A stretch of DNA of 16,097 bases from an uncultured Gammaproteobacteria bacterium. GTDB taxonomy: Bacteria > Pseudomonadota > Gammaproteobacteria > Acidiferrobacterales > CAJVXG01. Of this stretch, positions 1-6,129 are shown in pieces (the first letter of the stretch is position 1; each line of letters starts with the position of its first letter). The stretch lies in NCBI GenBank assembly GCA_913009215.1, contig CAJVXG010000013.1, positions 1-16,097 on the forward strand, in the 5' to 3' direction. The position numbers and the translations under genes are program-made. Below the pieces are notes generated by a model, which worked only from the letters and a program-made list of their open reading frames with translations, was not told where the DNA came from and did not search any database.

Positions 1-843
1 CTGCAGACTGGCGAGCAAGTCGAGATTTTGACTGTGAAGCAGGGCGAACCCAGTCTTGACTGGCTGAATACCCATTTGGGTTATATCAAAACACCCAGGG
101 CCAGGAGCTGCATACGTCACTGGTTTCGTCAGCAGGACTTTGAGCAGAACGTTTCCCTGGGTCGCGAGATTCTTGAAAGGGAGCTACAGCGTGTCGGTCT
201 TCACGATGTGAACCATGAAAAGCTGGCGCAAAAGCTGGACTACAGAAATGCCGAAGAATGTTATGCCGCATTAGGACGTAGTGAATTAAAGCCCATGCAT
301 ATGATCAACGTGGCCTACCATTTGTCGAACCGGGAACAGCAACAACCCCCATTGTCACCTGCAGGTAGCAGGATGCGTGCGTCGGTACGTAGCGATACTG
401 TTGATATCCATGGTGTTGGTAACCTGCTAACGCAGATAGCGCGTTGCTGTAAACCGGTGCCCGGTGATGCCATCATAGGCTATATCACAGTAGGCAAAGG
501 TGTGACGGTTCATCGGCAGGACTGTCCGAATATTCTGAATCATAAAGAACGGGGAGATGAGCGGCTGATCGAAGTGCATTGGGGCCATGCGACGGAACAA
601 ACCTATCCGGTGGATATACAGATTATCGCCTATGATCGACAAGGATTGTTGCATGATATTACCGCGGTATTTGCCAATGACCGGATTAATGTCCTTGCCG
701 CACAAACCAATACCGATAAACGCGAGCATGTTGCCAGTATGGTTCTGACCGTGGAAATATCGGATATTGATACCCTGAGTCAGGTATTAGGGAAGATCGA
801 AATGTTGCCGAATATTATTCGCGTAAAACGGATAATAAACTAG
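1..843 (+). CDS. relA: (p)ppGpp synthetase RelA (GTP pyrophosphokinase), C-terminal part, 5' truncated
   Basis: The frame is open from base 1, so this is the last 280 residues of a protein whose family is about 740 residues long. RelA transfers pyrophosphate from ATP to GTP/GDP on stalled ribosomes and so starts the stringent response. The N-terminal hydrolase-like and synthetase domains lie outside the window. Visible in order are the end of the TGS domain (SLDWLNTHLGYIKTPRAR), the helical region, the Zn-finger-like/RIS segment (ARCCKPVPGDAIIGYIT followed by VHRQDCPNI) and a C-terminal ACT domain ending in IIRVKRI. The wording G-Y-I-T-x-G-K-G and VHRxDC is RelA-like; SpoT usually reads differently here. 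The in-frame ATG/GTG codons near base 30 are internal and not the start. The stop codon TAG overlaps the stop of the convergent gene. Identification is firm; RelA rather than SpoT is very likely. Confidence 0.96.
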   Translation: MQTGEQVEILTVKQGEPSLDWLNTHLGYIKTPRARSCIRHWFRQQDFEQNVSLGREILERELQRVGLHDVNHEKLAQKLDYRNAEECYAALGRSELKPMHMINVAYHLSNREQQQPPLSPAGSRMRASVRSDTVDIHGVGNLLTQIARCCKPVPGDAIIGYITVGKGVTVHRQDCPNILNHKERGDERLIEVHWGHATEQTYPVDIQIIAYDRQGLLHDITAVFANDRINVLAAQTNTDKREHVASMVLTVEISDIDTLSQVLGKIEMLPNIIRVKRIIN

Positions 844-1472
844 CTGCTGGTCTGGGCATCAGCGGTACCGGCAGGAGAGTCTACCTGTTCTGACGATGGT
901 TCAGCATCTGTTTCATCGAAGTTATAACGCGACAGGATGCTATCCATTTGTTCCACAGCTTTTTTCAGATCGTTATCATTTCCGGAAGATGTCTTGTTTC
1001 TGAGGGTGTCTATTGCTTCCTTGAGACCAGTAATGTCATTACCATAGTTTTTGGTAACTTCATTAATGCTGTCGCCCAGGCTCCCAAAATAGTCTCTTTT
1101 GCGTAGTGTGATTTTACCGCCAATAGTACCTGCCGCGAGGGCATCCAGAGTTTTGGTGCATTTATAGATGGGTCCGGCGACACGGTGAGAGTAGTAGATA
1201 ACAACGAAATATAATAACCCGAAATTGCCGAGATAGAGCAATAGCAATAACCACCAATATCGTAGAAACAGTACGCCAATCACGCCCCATTGAGACATCG
1301 CCCCCTGGGCATAGATATCCTGGGTTTGGCTGTATTGACCCAGCATGTAGATATTGGCCCATACGACGAAAGGAGTTACGACAACAAATACCATTAACTC
1401 CAGCGAGAAACGGAGCTGAAATTTGCGATCTATCAGATATTGTTTGCGCAAGCGGACTCTCCCGATATCCAT
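840..1472 (-). CDS. Two-TM membrane protein with HAMP-like domain, no output domain
   Basis: This 210-residue protein has a basic N-terminus (RVRLRKQYLIDRKFQLRF), a first hydrophobic helix at about 22-44, a short extracytoplasmic segment, a second helix at about 70-94 and then a HAMP-like module at about 95-145. HRVAGP carries the proline typical of HAMP helix 1. Residues 145-185 look like a coiled coil, and the tail (about 186-210) is acidic and rich in Ser, Thr and Ala. Proteins of this type relate to the membrane-plus-HAMP part of chemoreceptors and sensor kinases, but no methyl-accepting, kinase or cyclase domain follows. It may be a stand-alone sensory adaptor or modulate a partner in trans; that is inference. 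The start ATG at 1472 lacks a good Shine-Dalgarno. The stop shares CTAG with the relA stop and no terminator separates them. Confidence 0.85.
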   Translation of the reverse strand: MDIGRVRLRKQYLIDRKFQLRFSLELMVFVVVTPFVVWANIYMLGQYSQTQDIYAQGAMSQWGVIGVLFLRYWWLLLLLYLGNFGLLYFVVIYYSHRVAGPIYKCTKTLDALAAGTIGGKITLRKRDYFGSLGDSINEVTKNYGNDITGLKEAIDTLRNKTSSGNDNDLKKAVEQMDSILSRYNFDETDAEPSSEQVDSPAGTADAQTSS

Positions 1473-1570
1473 GTTCTAGTACTATATTATGTAGCACATA
1501 ATTCTGGATACGACAGGTACCCGGGATGGTAATAGCCAGGGTTTATCTTATGCCATGATGCATATAGCGG

Positions 1571-1614
1571 ATATTGCAGGGGGATGTTAAATTAACCCCG
1601 ATTACAATATTGCA
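1571..1614. repeat. Direct repeat ATATTGCA framing an AT-rich palindrome upstream of the hydrolase gene
   Basis: ATATTGCA occurs at 1571-1578 and again at 1607-1614, exactly 36 bp apart. Between the copies is the perfect palindrome GTTAA-A-TTAAC (1586-1596), flanked by GGG (1581-1583) and CCC (1597-1599). The element sits in the 172-bp divergent spacer between the HAMP-like gene and the hydrolase gene, 40-80 bp before the latter's start. It could be an operator or part of a promoter. I could not assign convincing -35/-10 boxes in the spacer and saw nothing else there. Confidence 0.4.
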
Positions 1615-1653
1615 AAAAAATAATGAATTAATGATGACAGGACGGTGATTGTA

Positions 1654-2523
1654 ATGCAACGATTATTGATGCAAACAGTTTTATTGGTCATGTGGTTGAT
1701 ACCGCTAGCCGTTATGGCGCGCGGTACCGAAGCAGCCAGGCCTACCGAGATCAAGTGGCATGGACATGCTGCTTTTGAAATTCGGACCCCGGAAGGGAAT
1801 GTGTTGTTGATTGACCCCTGGCTCAATAATCCCAGGAACCCCAATGCCAAAGATTGGACCGACCCGGTGAAAGGACTGACAAGAGTTGATTATATTTTAT
1901 TGACGCACGGGCATTTTGATCATATCGGTGATGCGGTCAAAATTGCAGGCAGTACCGGGGCACGATTGGTGGCGACACCGGAGTTGGGCACGAATATGGC
2001 CAAGATCAACGGCTACCCGCGAAAGCAAATGGGCTTCGATACCCTGATGAATATTGGCGGCACCATTAAATTGGCGGAAGGAGAAATTACAATTTCGATG
2101 ACGGCCGCCGTGCATTCCAGTGGCATGCCCAACCCCAAGGCGGGACCGAATGCGCCAGACGTAGTGTATGGCGGCAATCCGGTGGGATTTATTATCAAGA
2201 TTCGGCGCGGACCAGTCATTTATCACACTGGGGATACGGCCTATTTTTCCGATATGCGCCTGATTGGCGGGCAATATCGGCCTGATCTGGCGCTAATTAA
2301 TATTGGCGGCCATTTCGGTATGGAGCCGGTCGAAGCGGCCAGGGCGGCCCATGCCGTGCGCGCACGCTGGGTGGTACCACACCATTTTGGGACATTCCCG
2401 ATTCTTACCGGGAATCCCGGAAAATTCCGTAACTTGTTGAGAAGAAAGGGAATACGATCGATTATTATGGTTCCTGGTGAGACCATCCGGTTCCAGGGCA
2501 AGAGACTGATGTTGCGTAAATAA
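1654..2523 (+). CDS. Exported metallo-beta-lactamase-fold metal-dependent hydrolase (UPF0173-like)
   Basis: The protein is a zinc-dependent hydrolase of the metallo-beta-lactamase superfamily, substrate unknown. From ATG 1654 it has 289 residues. Residues 1-22 form a signal peptide (MQRLLMQTVLLVMWLIPLAVMA), so it likely acts in the periplasm. The fold begins with IKWHGHAAFEI and the strand LLIDPWL. The metal motif HGHFDH gives His85, His87, Asp89 and His90. Further ligand regions are AAVHSSGMP, the HTGDTAYFSD loop (central Asp) and VVPHHFGTFP near the C-terminus. This order matches the UPF0173/YtkL-type branch rather than true beta-lactamases; those relatives are usually about 230 residues and cytoplasmic, so the leader is notable. 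A GTG nine bases upstream (1645) is too close to AGGA (1639-1642), whereas ATG 1654 is 11 bases from it, so I chose ATG. Confidence 0.9.
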   Translation: MQRLLMQTVLLVMWLIPLAVMARGTEAARPTEIKWHGHAAFEIRTPEGNVLLIDPWLNNPRNPNAKDWTDPVKGLTRVDYILLTHGHFDHIGDAVKIAGSTGARLVATPELGTNMAKINGYPRKQMGFDTLMNIGGTIKLAEGEITISMTAAVHSSGMPNPKAGPNAPDVVYGGNPVGFIIKIRRGPVIYHTGDTAYFSDMRLIGGQYRPDLALINIGGHFGMEPVEAARAAHAVRARWVVPHHFGTFPILTGNPGKFRNLLRRKGIRSIIMVPGETIRFQGKRLMLRK

Positions 2524-2544
2524 GAAAATAAGGAAATACTTTTA

Positions 2545-2580
2545 AAAGCCTGGCGCTTTGGGTAACATAGGCGCCGCTTT
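2545..2580 (+). terminator. Hairpin after the hydrolase gene, possible weak terminator
   Basis: AAAGC (2545-2549), a CT bulge and GGCGC (2552-2556) pair with GCGCC (2571-2575) and GCTTT (2576-2580). This gives a 10-bp stem with a 14-base loop, 22 bases after the hydrolase stop. The T-run is only three bases, so termination may be partial. A second small inverted repeat, CAGGG-GT-CCCTG (2582-2593), follows directly, before the 64-residue gene. These could instead be regulatory for that gene. Confidence 0.4.
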
Positions 2581-2631
2581 GCAGGGGTCCCTGTTTAATA
2601 TACATTATTTAGCAATATAGGGTGATTCACG

Positions 2632-2826
2632 ATGGATAAAACCTATTACGATTCAATCGACAAAATGGAAAAGGCCGGTGTTGATGGCGAATACCTCAAC
2701 GGCTGGGCTTCCGGTTATTTGCATAACCCGAAAAGGGAAGAACAACGTCTTAACGAGGCCTATGAGGCCGGTTATACGGACGGAGAAGAAAAAAACGCGG
2801 ACAAATTCAAGAGCTGGGTTAAATAA
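2632..2826 (+). CDS. Small soluble protein (64 aa) with duplicated Y-x2-G-[WY]-x2-G motif, function unknown
   Basis: A 64-residue charged protein with a good ribosome binding site (AGGGTGA at 2619-2625, six bases before the ATG) and its own terminator, so it is very probably a real gene. It has no signal peptide, TM segment or cysteine. Two copies of one short motif lie 23 residues apart: Y21-L-N-G24-W25-A-S-G28 and Y44-E-A-G47-Y48-T-D-G51, joined by a basic/acidic linker (HNPKREEQRLNEA). The pattern G-aromatic-x2-G resembles the HQRGYQAG segment of ribosome modulation factor, but the rest does not align with RMF by eye. RNA or ribosome binding is therefore only a guess. The gene stands alone between an exported hydrolase and a RAYT, with an apparently independent transcription unit. 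Confidence 0.85.
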   Translation: MDKTYYDSIDKMEKAGVDGEYLNGWASGYLHNPKREEQRLNEAYEAGYTDGEEKNADKFKSWVK

Positions 2827-2852
2827 ACCGTAGTTCCTCTATAATCCGTTGC

Positions 2853-2883
2853 AAAAAAGCAGGCTTGAGCCTGCTTTTTTATT
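2853..2883 (+). terminator. Rho-independent terminator after the 64-aa gene
   Basis: AAAAAAGCAGGC (2853-2864), loop TTGA (2865-2868) and GCCTGCTTTTTT (2869-2880) form a perfect 12-bp stem whose arms include an A-run and a T-run. It lies 26 bases past the stop at 2826. The symmetric A/T tracts mean it could also act on the opposite strand. Confidence 0.95.
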
Positions 2884-2927
2884 GTCTGTCCTAAGCACAC
2901 ACGGTAGAGTTAGAATTGGCGAGGCTC

Positions 2928-2954
2928 TTTTAAAGGGGTCAGACCCCTTTAAAA
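2928..2954. repeat. Perfect palindrome TTTTAAAGGGGTC-A-GACCCCTTTAAAA upstream of RAYT
   Basis: Two perfect 13-base arms (2928-2940 and 2942-2954) surround a single A. The core GGGGTCAGACCCC is the kind of short palindrome that accompanies RAYT genes, and a degenerate copy sits at the 3' end of this gene. It is 27 bases before the transposase ATG and may serve as the transposase recognition hairpin, or affect expression by forming a stem in the leader. Confidence 0.85.
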
Positions 2955-2981
2955 AGAACTCCGCAGCTGCTAGTATGAGCC

Positions 2982-3671
2982 ATGCCTCGCAAACCCCGAT
3001 TCTATCTTCCTAACGTCCCGGTCCACATCGTGCAACGGGGCCACAGTCGGGAACCGGTGTTCTTCGAAGACAGCGACTATCGCGCCTATATGGACTGGAT
3101 GGGGGAGGCGGCGGAGCATTATAAATGTACCATCCACGCCTATGTATTAATGACCAATCATATCCATATACTGGTCACCCCTAAACACAAGGACAGTATC
3201 AGTCTAATGATGCAATTCATCGGCAGGCGCTATGTGCCCTATATCAACCACAGCTACGGCACCAGTGGCAGTATCTGGCAGGGCCGCTACAAATCCAGCC
3301 TGATCCAGGACGACCCGTATTTATTGACCTGTATGCGCTATATCGAACTCAATCCGGTACGGGCGGATATGGTGAACAGCCCCGCACAGTACCGCTGGAG
3401 CAGTTACCGCGCCAATGCCCAGGGCAAACCCGATACTCTGCTGACCTCACACCCTCTCTATACACAATTGGGCAGAAACCCACTAAAACGAAGGGAGGCC
3501 TATAAAGCCCTGTTCAAGGCCCACATAGACCAGCAGCAGCACGACCATATACAAAAGGCGTATCAAACCGGTACGCCTTTAGGTAATGATTATTTCCGTG
3601 AAAAAGTAGAACGTAAATTAAAATGCAAGGTTGGGCAGGACAGGCGGGGCAGACCTTCCAAGGGGGCTTGA
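2982..3671 (+). CDS. REP-associated tyrosine transposase (RAYT), Y1/IS200-like HUH domain
   Basis: A 229-residue single-domain HUH nuclease of the RAYT family, which cleaves and joins single-stranded DNA at REP-like hairpins through a tyrosine-DNA intermediate. It opens with MPRKPRFYLPNVPVHIVQRG, the standard RAYT start. The metal-binding HUH motif is H60-I-H62 in MTNHIHILVTP. The catalytic tyrosine is Y120 in MRYIELNPVRAD, and SIWQGRYKSS and YRWSSYRA are further family blocks. All key residues are intact. A basic C-terminal segment (REKVERKLKCKVGQDRRGRPSK) probably contacts DNA. The gene is flanked by GGGGTC-type palindromes at 2928-2954 and 3660-3677, and its TGA lies inside the second. No obvious Shine-Dalgarno precedes ATG 2982. 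RAYTs are usually single-copy domesticated genes rather than active IS. Confidence 0.94.
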   Translation: MPRKPRFYLPNVPVHIVQRGHSREPVFFEDSDYRAYMDWMGEAAEHYKCTIHAYVLMTNHIHILVTPKHKDSISLMMQFIGRRYVPYINHSYGTSGSIWQGRYKSSLIQDDPYLLTCMRYIELNPVRADMVNSPAQYRWSSYRANAQGKPDTLLTSHPLYTQLGRNPLKRREAYKALFKAHIDQQQHDHIQKAYQTGTPLGNDYFREKVERKLKCKVGQDRRGRPSKGA

Positions 3672-3677
3672 CCCCTT
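3660..3677. repeat. Degenerate GGGGTC-type inverted repeat overlapping the RAYT stop
   Basis: AAGGGG (3660-3665) pairs with CCCCTT (3672-3677) around GCTTGA. The copy resembles the perfect palindrome at 2928-2954, with mismatches in the core. The RAYT stop TGA (3669-3671) lies in the loop. It also occupies the 15-bp gap to the convergent gene ending at 3687, so it may act as a weak terminator for either strand. Confidence 0.6.
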
Positions 3678-3686
3678 ATGCTTCAA

Positions 3687-4397
3687 TCAATCGTAATCGT
3701 GCAGTCGCAGTAACGGTTCGAACAAGTGGCGCATGCTATCCAGCGAATCCTTGATATTAAAGGCCATGATGTGTGAGAACAGGTCCAGCCGGAGAATGGC
3801 CTTGGCCCCGGTGTTGCTGTTGCTGGCCTCCTTGAGTCGTTTGGCCATGGCGTGATTCACGGTTTGCAGGTGCCGGTAAATATCAGCCAGACCCTGCAGT
3901 TCCAGATCCACTTCCTCGCCCTGCTTGTGGCGATAATATTGTGCCAGCAGGTACATGCTGCTGGCACGGAAGATGTCTTCGTCATCGCTGGCGATCGGTA
4001 GATGGAAATGCGCCATGGGCCGCAAACAGGACGTTCGTGGACAACTGCTGGTGGCCATGGTTAATCCGAGAATAGAGCTGATGGCCTTTTGTAACGGTGC
4101 AGCAATGATGTATTTGCGGGTCGGTGTTGTCACTTCCACCTGCGTTGATTCAAAAGAATCGATTTCACTACATTTGTTAATGAGATTGACCATGCTCAGC
4201 GCGGCAGGGCAGTGTGGATCGTTCTTGCTGTCCAGCGGACAATTGTCACACTTGTTGAAATCCAGTCTGGTCCATTCCGGTGGATTGCCGGGAGTGGCAT
4301 TAACACCAATCATGGATTTCTCATCGAATTCGACCTTATGGTCTATTTTTTTGCCACTTTGCAGATGGATCAGGTAGCGTATGCTGGTTATCGGCAT
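3687..4397 (-). CDS. Conserved-looking hypothetical protein with six cysteines (possible metal or Fe-S site)
   Basis: I do not recognise the 236-residue family. It is soluble, without signal peptide or TM helix. The N-terminal 40 residues look like a small beta domain. Then come C50-DN-C53, C63 (PHCPAA) and C76, and later C119-PRTS-C124 followed by RPMAHFHLPIA (H130, H132). Such spacing suggests zinc or Fe-S binding, which is inference. The C-terminal half (about 140-236) is predicted helical by eye (LQGLADIYRHLQTVNHAMAKRLKEA; FNIKDSLDSMRHLFEPLLRL). The start ATG at 4397 is preceded by AAAAAGGG about nine bases upstream. It lies 74 bp downstream of the PilZ gene on the same strand and could be co-transcribed with it. 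It converges on the RAYT gene with a 15-bp gap. Confidence 0.85.
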   Translation of the reverse strand: MPITSIRYLIHLQSGKKIDHKVEFDEKSMIGVNATPGNPPEWTRLDFNKCDNCPLDSKNDPHCPAALSMVNLINKCSEIDSFESTQVEVTTPTRKYIIAAPLQKAISSILGLTMATSSCPRTSCLRPMAHFHLPIASDDEDIFRASSMYLLAQYYRHKQGEEVDLELQGLADIYRHLQTVNHAMAKRLKEASNSNTGAKAILRLDLFSHIMAFNIKDSLDSMRHLFEPLLRLHDYD

Positions 4398-4471
4398 AGC
4401 GAGAAGCCCTTTTTATAATCATCCCCTATAAATGATTATGTAGTGTTTGTCAGGGCAAATGTCTAGTCGTA

Positions 4472-4783
4472 CTACTTATAAAACAACTGGCGCATAGTTT
4501 TAACGGCATCGATTGAGAGCTCATGGATCACGATGCCGATACCATCGGCAGTCGTGTGAACTACCCTGGCGCTAAGCTGGATAGGTTCTATAGACTGCTG
4601 TGCGGGGGGCATAATAGTGACCTCAATAGTGCTGGCCGGGTCTGGTCGTATATCGGTTTCGAGAAAAAACCCCTCCAGACTGATATCTTGCGTAGTACAG
4701 TTTGTTACCGTTTTTGTCCCAGAATGAAGTTTTACTGTTAAAGATATTGGCTTGCGCAAACACCAACGTCGTTCCCTTTGCAT
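4472..4783 (-). CDS. PilZ-domain protein, putative c-di-GMP receptor
   Basis: A single PilZ domain of 103 residues. The domain binds the second messenger c-di-GMP and acts by protein-protein contacts, typically on motility, pili or exopolysaccharide. The N-terminal RxxxR motif is RWCLR in MQRERRWCLRKPISL, and the D/NxSxxG motif is DISLEG, followed by FFLET. The beta-barrel continues through IQLSARVVHTTADGIGIVIHEL and ends in the helix AVKTMRQLFYK. I chose the ATG at 4783, which follows TGGGGATATT (good Shine-Dalgarno spacing); a TTG at 4798 has no ribosome binding site. There is no output domain, so the target is unknown. The Cys-rich protein gene follows 74 bp downstream on the same strand. 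Confidence 0.92.
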   Translation of the reverse strand: MQRERRWCLRKPISLTVKLHSGTKTVTNCTTQDISLEGFFLETDIRPDPASTIEVTIMPPAQQSIEPIQLSARVVHTTADGIGIVIHELSIDAVKTMRQLFYK

Positions 4784-4819
4784 AATATCCCCAGGCAAGA
4801 TTTATAGTTTTTTATCGGT

Positions 4820-4839
4820 GCGGATCTTCTGCGATCCGC
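4820..4839 (-). repeat. Inverted repeat GCGGATC-N6-GATCCGC upstream of the PilZ gene
   Basis: Perfect 7-base arms at 4820-4826 and 4833-4839 with loop TTCTGC lie 37 to 56 bases before the PilZ ATG. On the coding strand the repeat is followed by ACCGATAAAAAAC, not by a T-run, so it is more likely an operator or leader hairpin than a terminator. Confidence 0.5.
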
Positions 4840-4919
4840 TGTATATCAACAAAACGAGTTTAACACCAAAATTCCAGTCTTCGTAGGGCGATTGGTATGA
4901 ATGGTACCGGGTCAGCGAT

Positions 4920-4955
4920 AAAAATGGCCTTACCCATACATATTATGGGTACGCC
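4920..4955 (-). terminator. Probable Rho-independent terminator of the NlpC/P60 gene (minus strand)
   Basis: Read on the minus strand, TACCCATA (complement of 4944-4951) and TATGGGTA (complement of 4931-4938) form a perfect 8-bp stem with a 5-base loop. An outer GGC/GCC clamp (4953-4955 with 4926-4928) extends it, and ATTTTTAT follows. It begins 18 bases after the lipoprotein gene's stop, which separates that unit from the PilZ gene. Confidence 0.7.
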
Positions 4956-4972
4956 CGGACAGAATAGCAGGT

Positions 4973-5479
4973 TTAGCGAATGTTGAAGCGGCGAATGCTT
5001 TCCAGATGCCGTTGCCAATAGTTTTTGGTCAGTGGTGAAATCCGGATGCGTTTACCGGATGATGGCGCGTGTACAAACTGGTTATTACCAATATAGATAC
5101 CGACATGGGAGGCCTTGCGCCCCAATTGATTAAAAAATATCAGGTCACCTCTTCGAAGCTGACTGTAGGCTATCCGAAATGAGTGTTGGCGCTGCATGCG
5201 TGTAACACGAGGTACCCGGATACCGGCCTTCTGATAGCTGTATTGTACCAGGCCACTACAATCAAAGCCTTTTCGGGGGGAGTTACCGCCATACCGGTAG
5301 CGTATACCGACCATGCGTTTGGCAACCTTGGCAACCTTGTGACCAACATTGGCATTGGCATGGCCGCCACGATGATCACGGCCATAGTTACCTGCATGTT
5401 GTGGTGTACTACCGCAGGCAGCAAGCAAGGTCGTAAGCACCACGAACGAAAATGTGATTTTGACGGCCGATCTCATCAT
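4973..5479 (-). CDS. NlpC/P60-family cell-wall peptidase, lipoprotein
   Basis: A cysteine peptidase of the NlpC/P60 family, which cleaves bonds in peptidoglycan stem peptides, often D-Glu-meso-DAP. From the ATG at 5479 it has 168 residues. Residues 1-21 are a lipoprotein signal (MMRSAVKITFSFVVLTTLLAA) with lipobox L-A-A-C22; the next residues (GS) do not suggest inner-membrane retention, so outer-membrane anchoring is likely. A Gly/His/Asn-rich linker follows. The catalytic set is C74 in KGFDCSGLVQYSYQ, H125 in ASHVGIYIGN and the third polar residue H137 in FVHAPSSG. The RRGDLIFF block is present. All are intact. The frame is open 34 codons further upstream, but those overlap the preceding gene and do not precede a signal peptide; ATG 5479 has GTGGAA seven bases before it. 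A second ATG directly follows at 5476. Confidence 0.93.
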   Translation of the reverse strand: MMRSAVKITFSFVVLTTLLAACGSTPQHAGNYGRDHRGGHANANVGHKVAKVAKRMVGIRYRYGGNSPRKGFDCSGLVQYSYQKAGIRVPRVTRMQRQHSFRIAYSQLRRGDLIFFNQLGRKASHVGIYIGNNQFVHAPSSGKRIRISPLTKNYWQRHLESIRRFNIR

Positions 5480-5522
5480 TACTATTTCCACTCGGGCTTC
5501 GTTAGCTACAGTATAGACACAT

Positions 5523-6035
5523 TTATAGACCCAATGTGTGTAATCCCGGCATGGGCGGGCTGGCGCGCCAGATTTCATCAAACTGTTTCTGATAATGACG
5601 CGCCTCTTTGCGCATGTTCATGGCTACGATGCATTCCGGATTGGAGTAGTCGCGCTGGAACAGGTAGTGCTTGTCGTCGATGACGATAAAACTGACAGTG
5701 GCGTTATCGCGTTCCGCCTTGAGGTGACGGAAATTGATATAGCTGCTGAAGCGGCGGGCAGCCCTTATAAGTCTTTCATTATACTGGATCACCTGCCGGT
5801 CATTTTCGACCAGAAAATTCACGCGATTATCCTGGTGCCTGATAACAAATTGCGACAGGGATTGTTCAATTCGGGAGCTGTTAAAGGTGTAATCGTCCAG
5901 TATGGTTGAGAGTACGGAGATTTGCCTTTCAGCACTATCAAATAAGGCATATATTTGCTCGCGGCGCTCGACACGCGTGGCCACATGAATCGGTTCGGTG
6001 TCTGGACCCTGTTTGTTTTCTTCGGAATTTGCCAT
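5523..6035 (-). CDS. Hypothetical protein, possibly PLD-like fold (DUF7931-type)
   Basis: A soluble 170-residue protein. It has a charged, disordered N-terminus (MANSEENKQGPDTEPIHVAT), then VERREQIYALFDSAERQISVLS, which is reminiscent of the first helix and strand of phospholipase-D-fold proteins. Further blocks are VNFLVENDRQVIQYNERLIRAARRF, ATVSFIVIDDKHYLFQRDY and ECIVAMNMRKEARHYQKQFDEIW. I see no HKD catalytic motif, so any PLD-like fold would be inactive or altered. From memory this resembles proteins now called DUF7931; that assignment is not certain. The NlpC/P60 lipoprotein gene starts 43 bp downstream on the same strand, so the two are probably one transcript. No strong Shine-Dalgarno precedes the ATG. 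The gene is divergent from the Lys-tailed membrane protein across a 123-bp spacer. Confidence 0.8.
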   Translation of the reverse strand: MANSEENKQGPDTEPIHVATRVERREQIYALFDSAERQISVLSTILDDYTFNSSRIEQSLSQFVIRHQDNRVNFLVENDRQVIQYNERLIRAARRFSSYINFRHLKAERDNATVSFIVIDDKHYLFQRDYSNPECIVAMNMRKEARHYQKQFDEIWRASPPMPGLHTLGL

Positions 6036-6129
6036 GTTTTTTTGTCGCAGTCGCTGTATTTTCCGCTAGATTTGTTAATATTGCTGCTATAACTCTATAG
6101 TGAATTTCTTTTCGTTTCACCTAATAATA

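Noticed and set aside
1645..1653. GTG 1645 as start of the exported hydrolase
   Set aside because: Only two bases separate it from the AGGA ribosome binding site; ATG 1654 gives better spacing and a clean signal peptide.
2982..3671. RAYT unit as a complete insertion sequence
   Set aside because: No target-site duplication or IS200 ends are recognisable; RAYTs are usually fixed single-copy genes, and the 3' palindrome is degenerate.
3955..4418. Plus-strand open frames opposite the six-Cys protein
   Set aside because: The minus-strand frame has a ribosome binding site, ordered Cys motifs and plausible composition; the plus frames do not.
5480..5581. 34-codon N-terminal extension of the NlpC/P60 lipoprotein
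   Set aside because: It overlaps the upstream gene and would place the lipoprotein signal in the middle of the protein.
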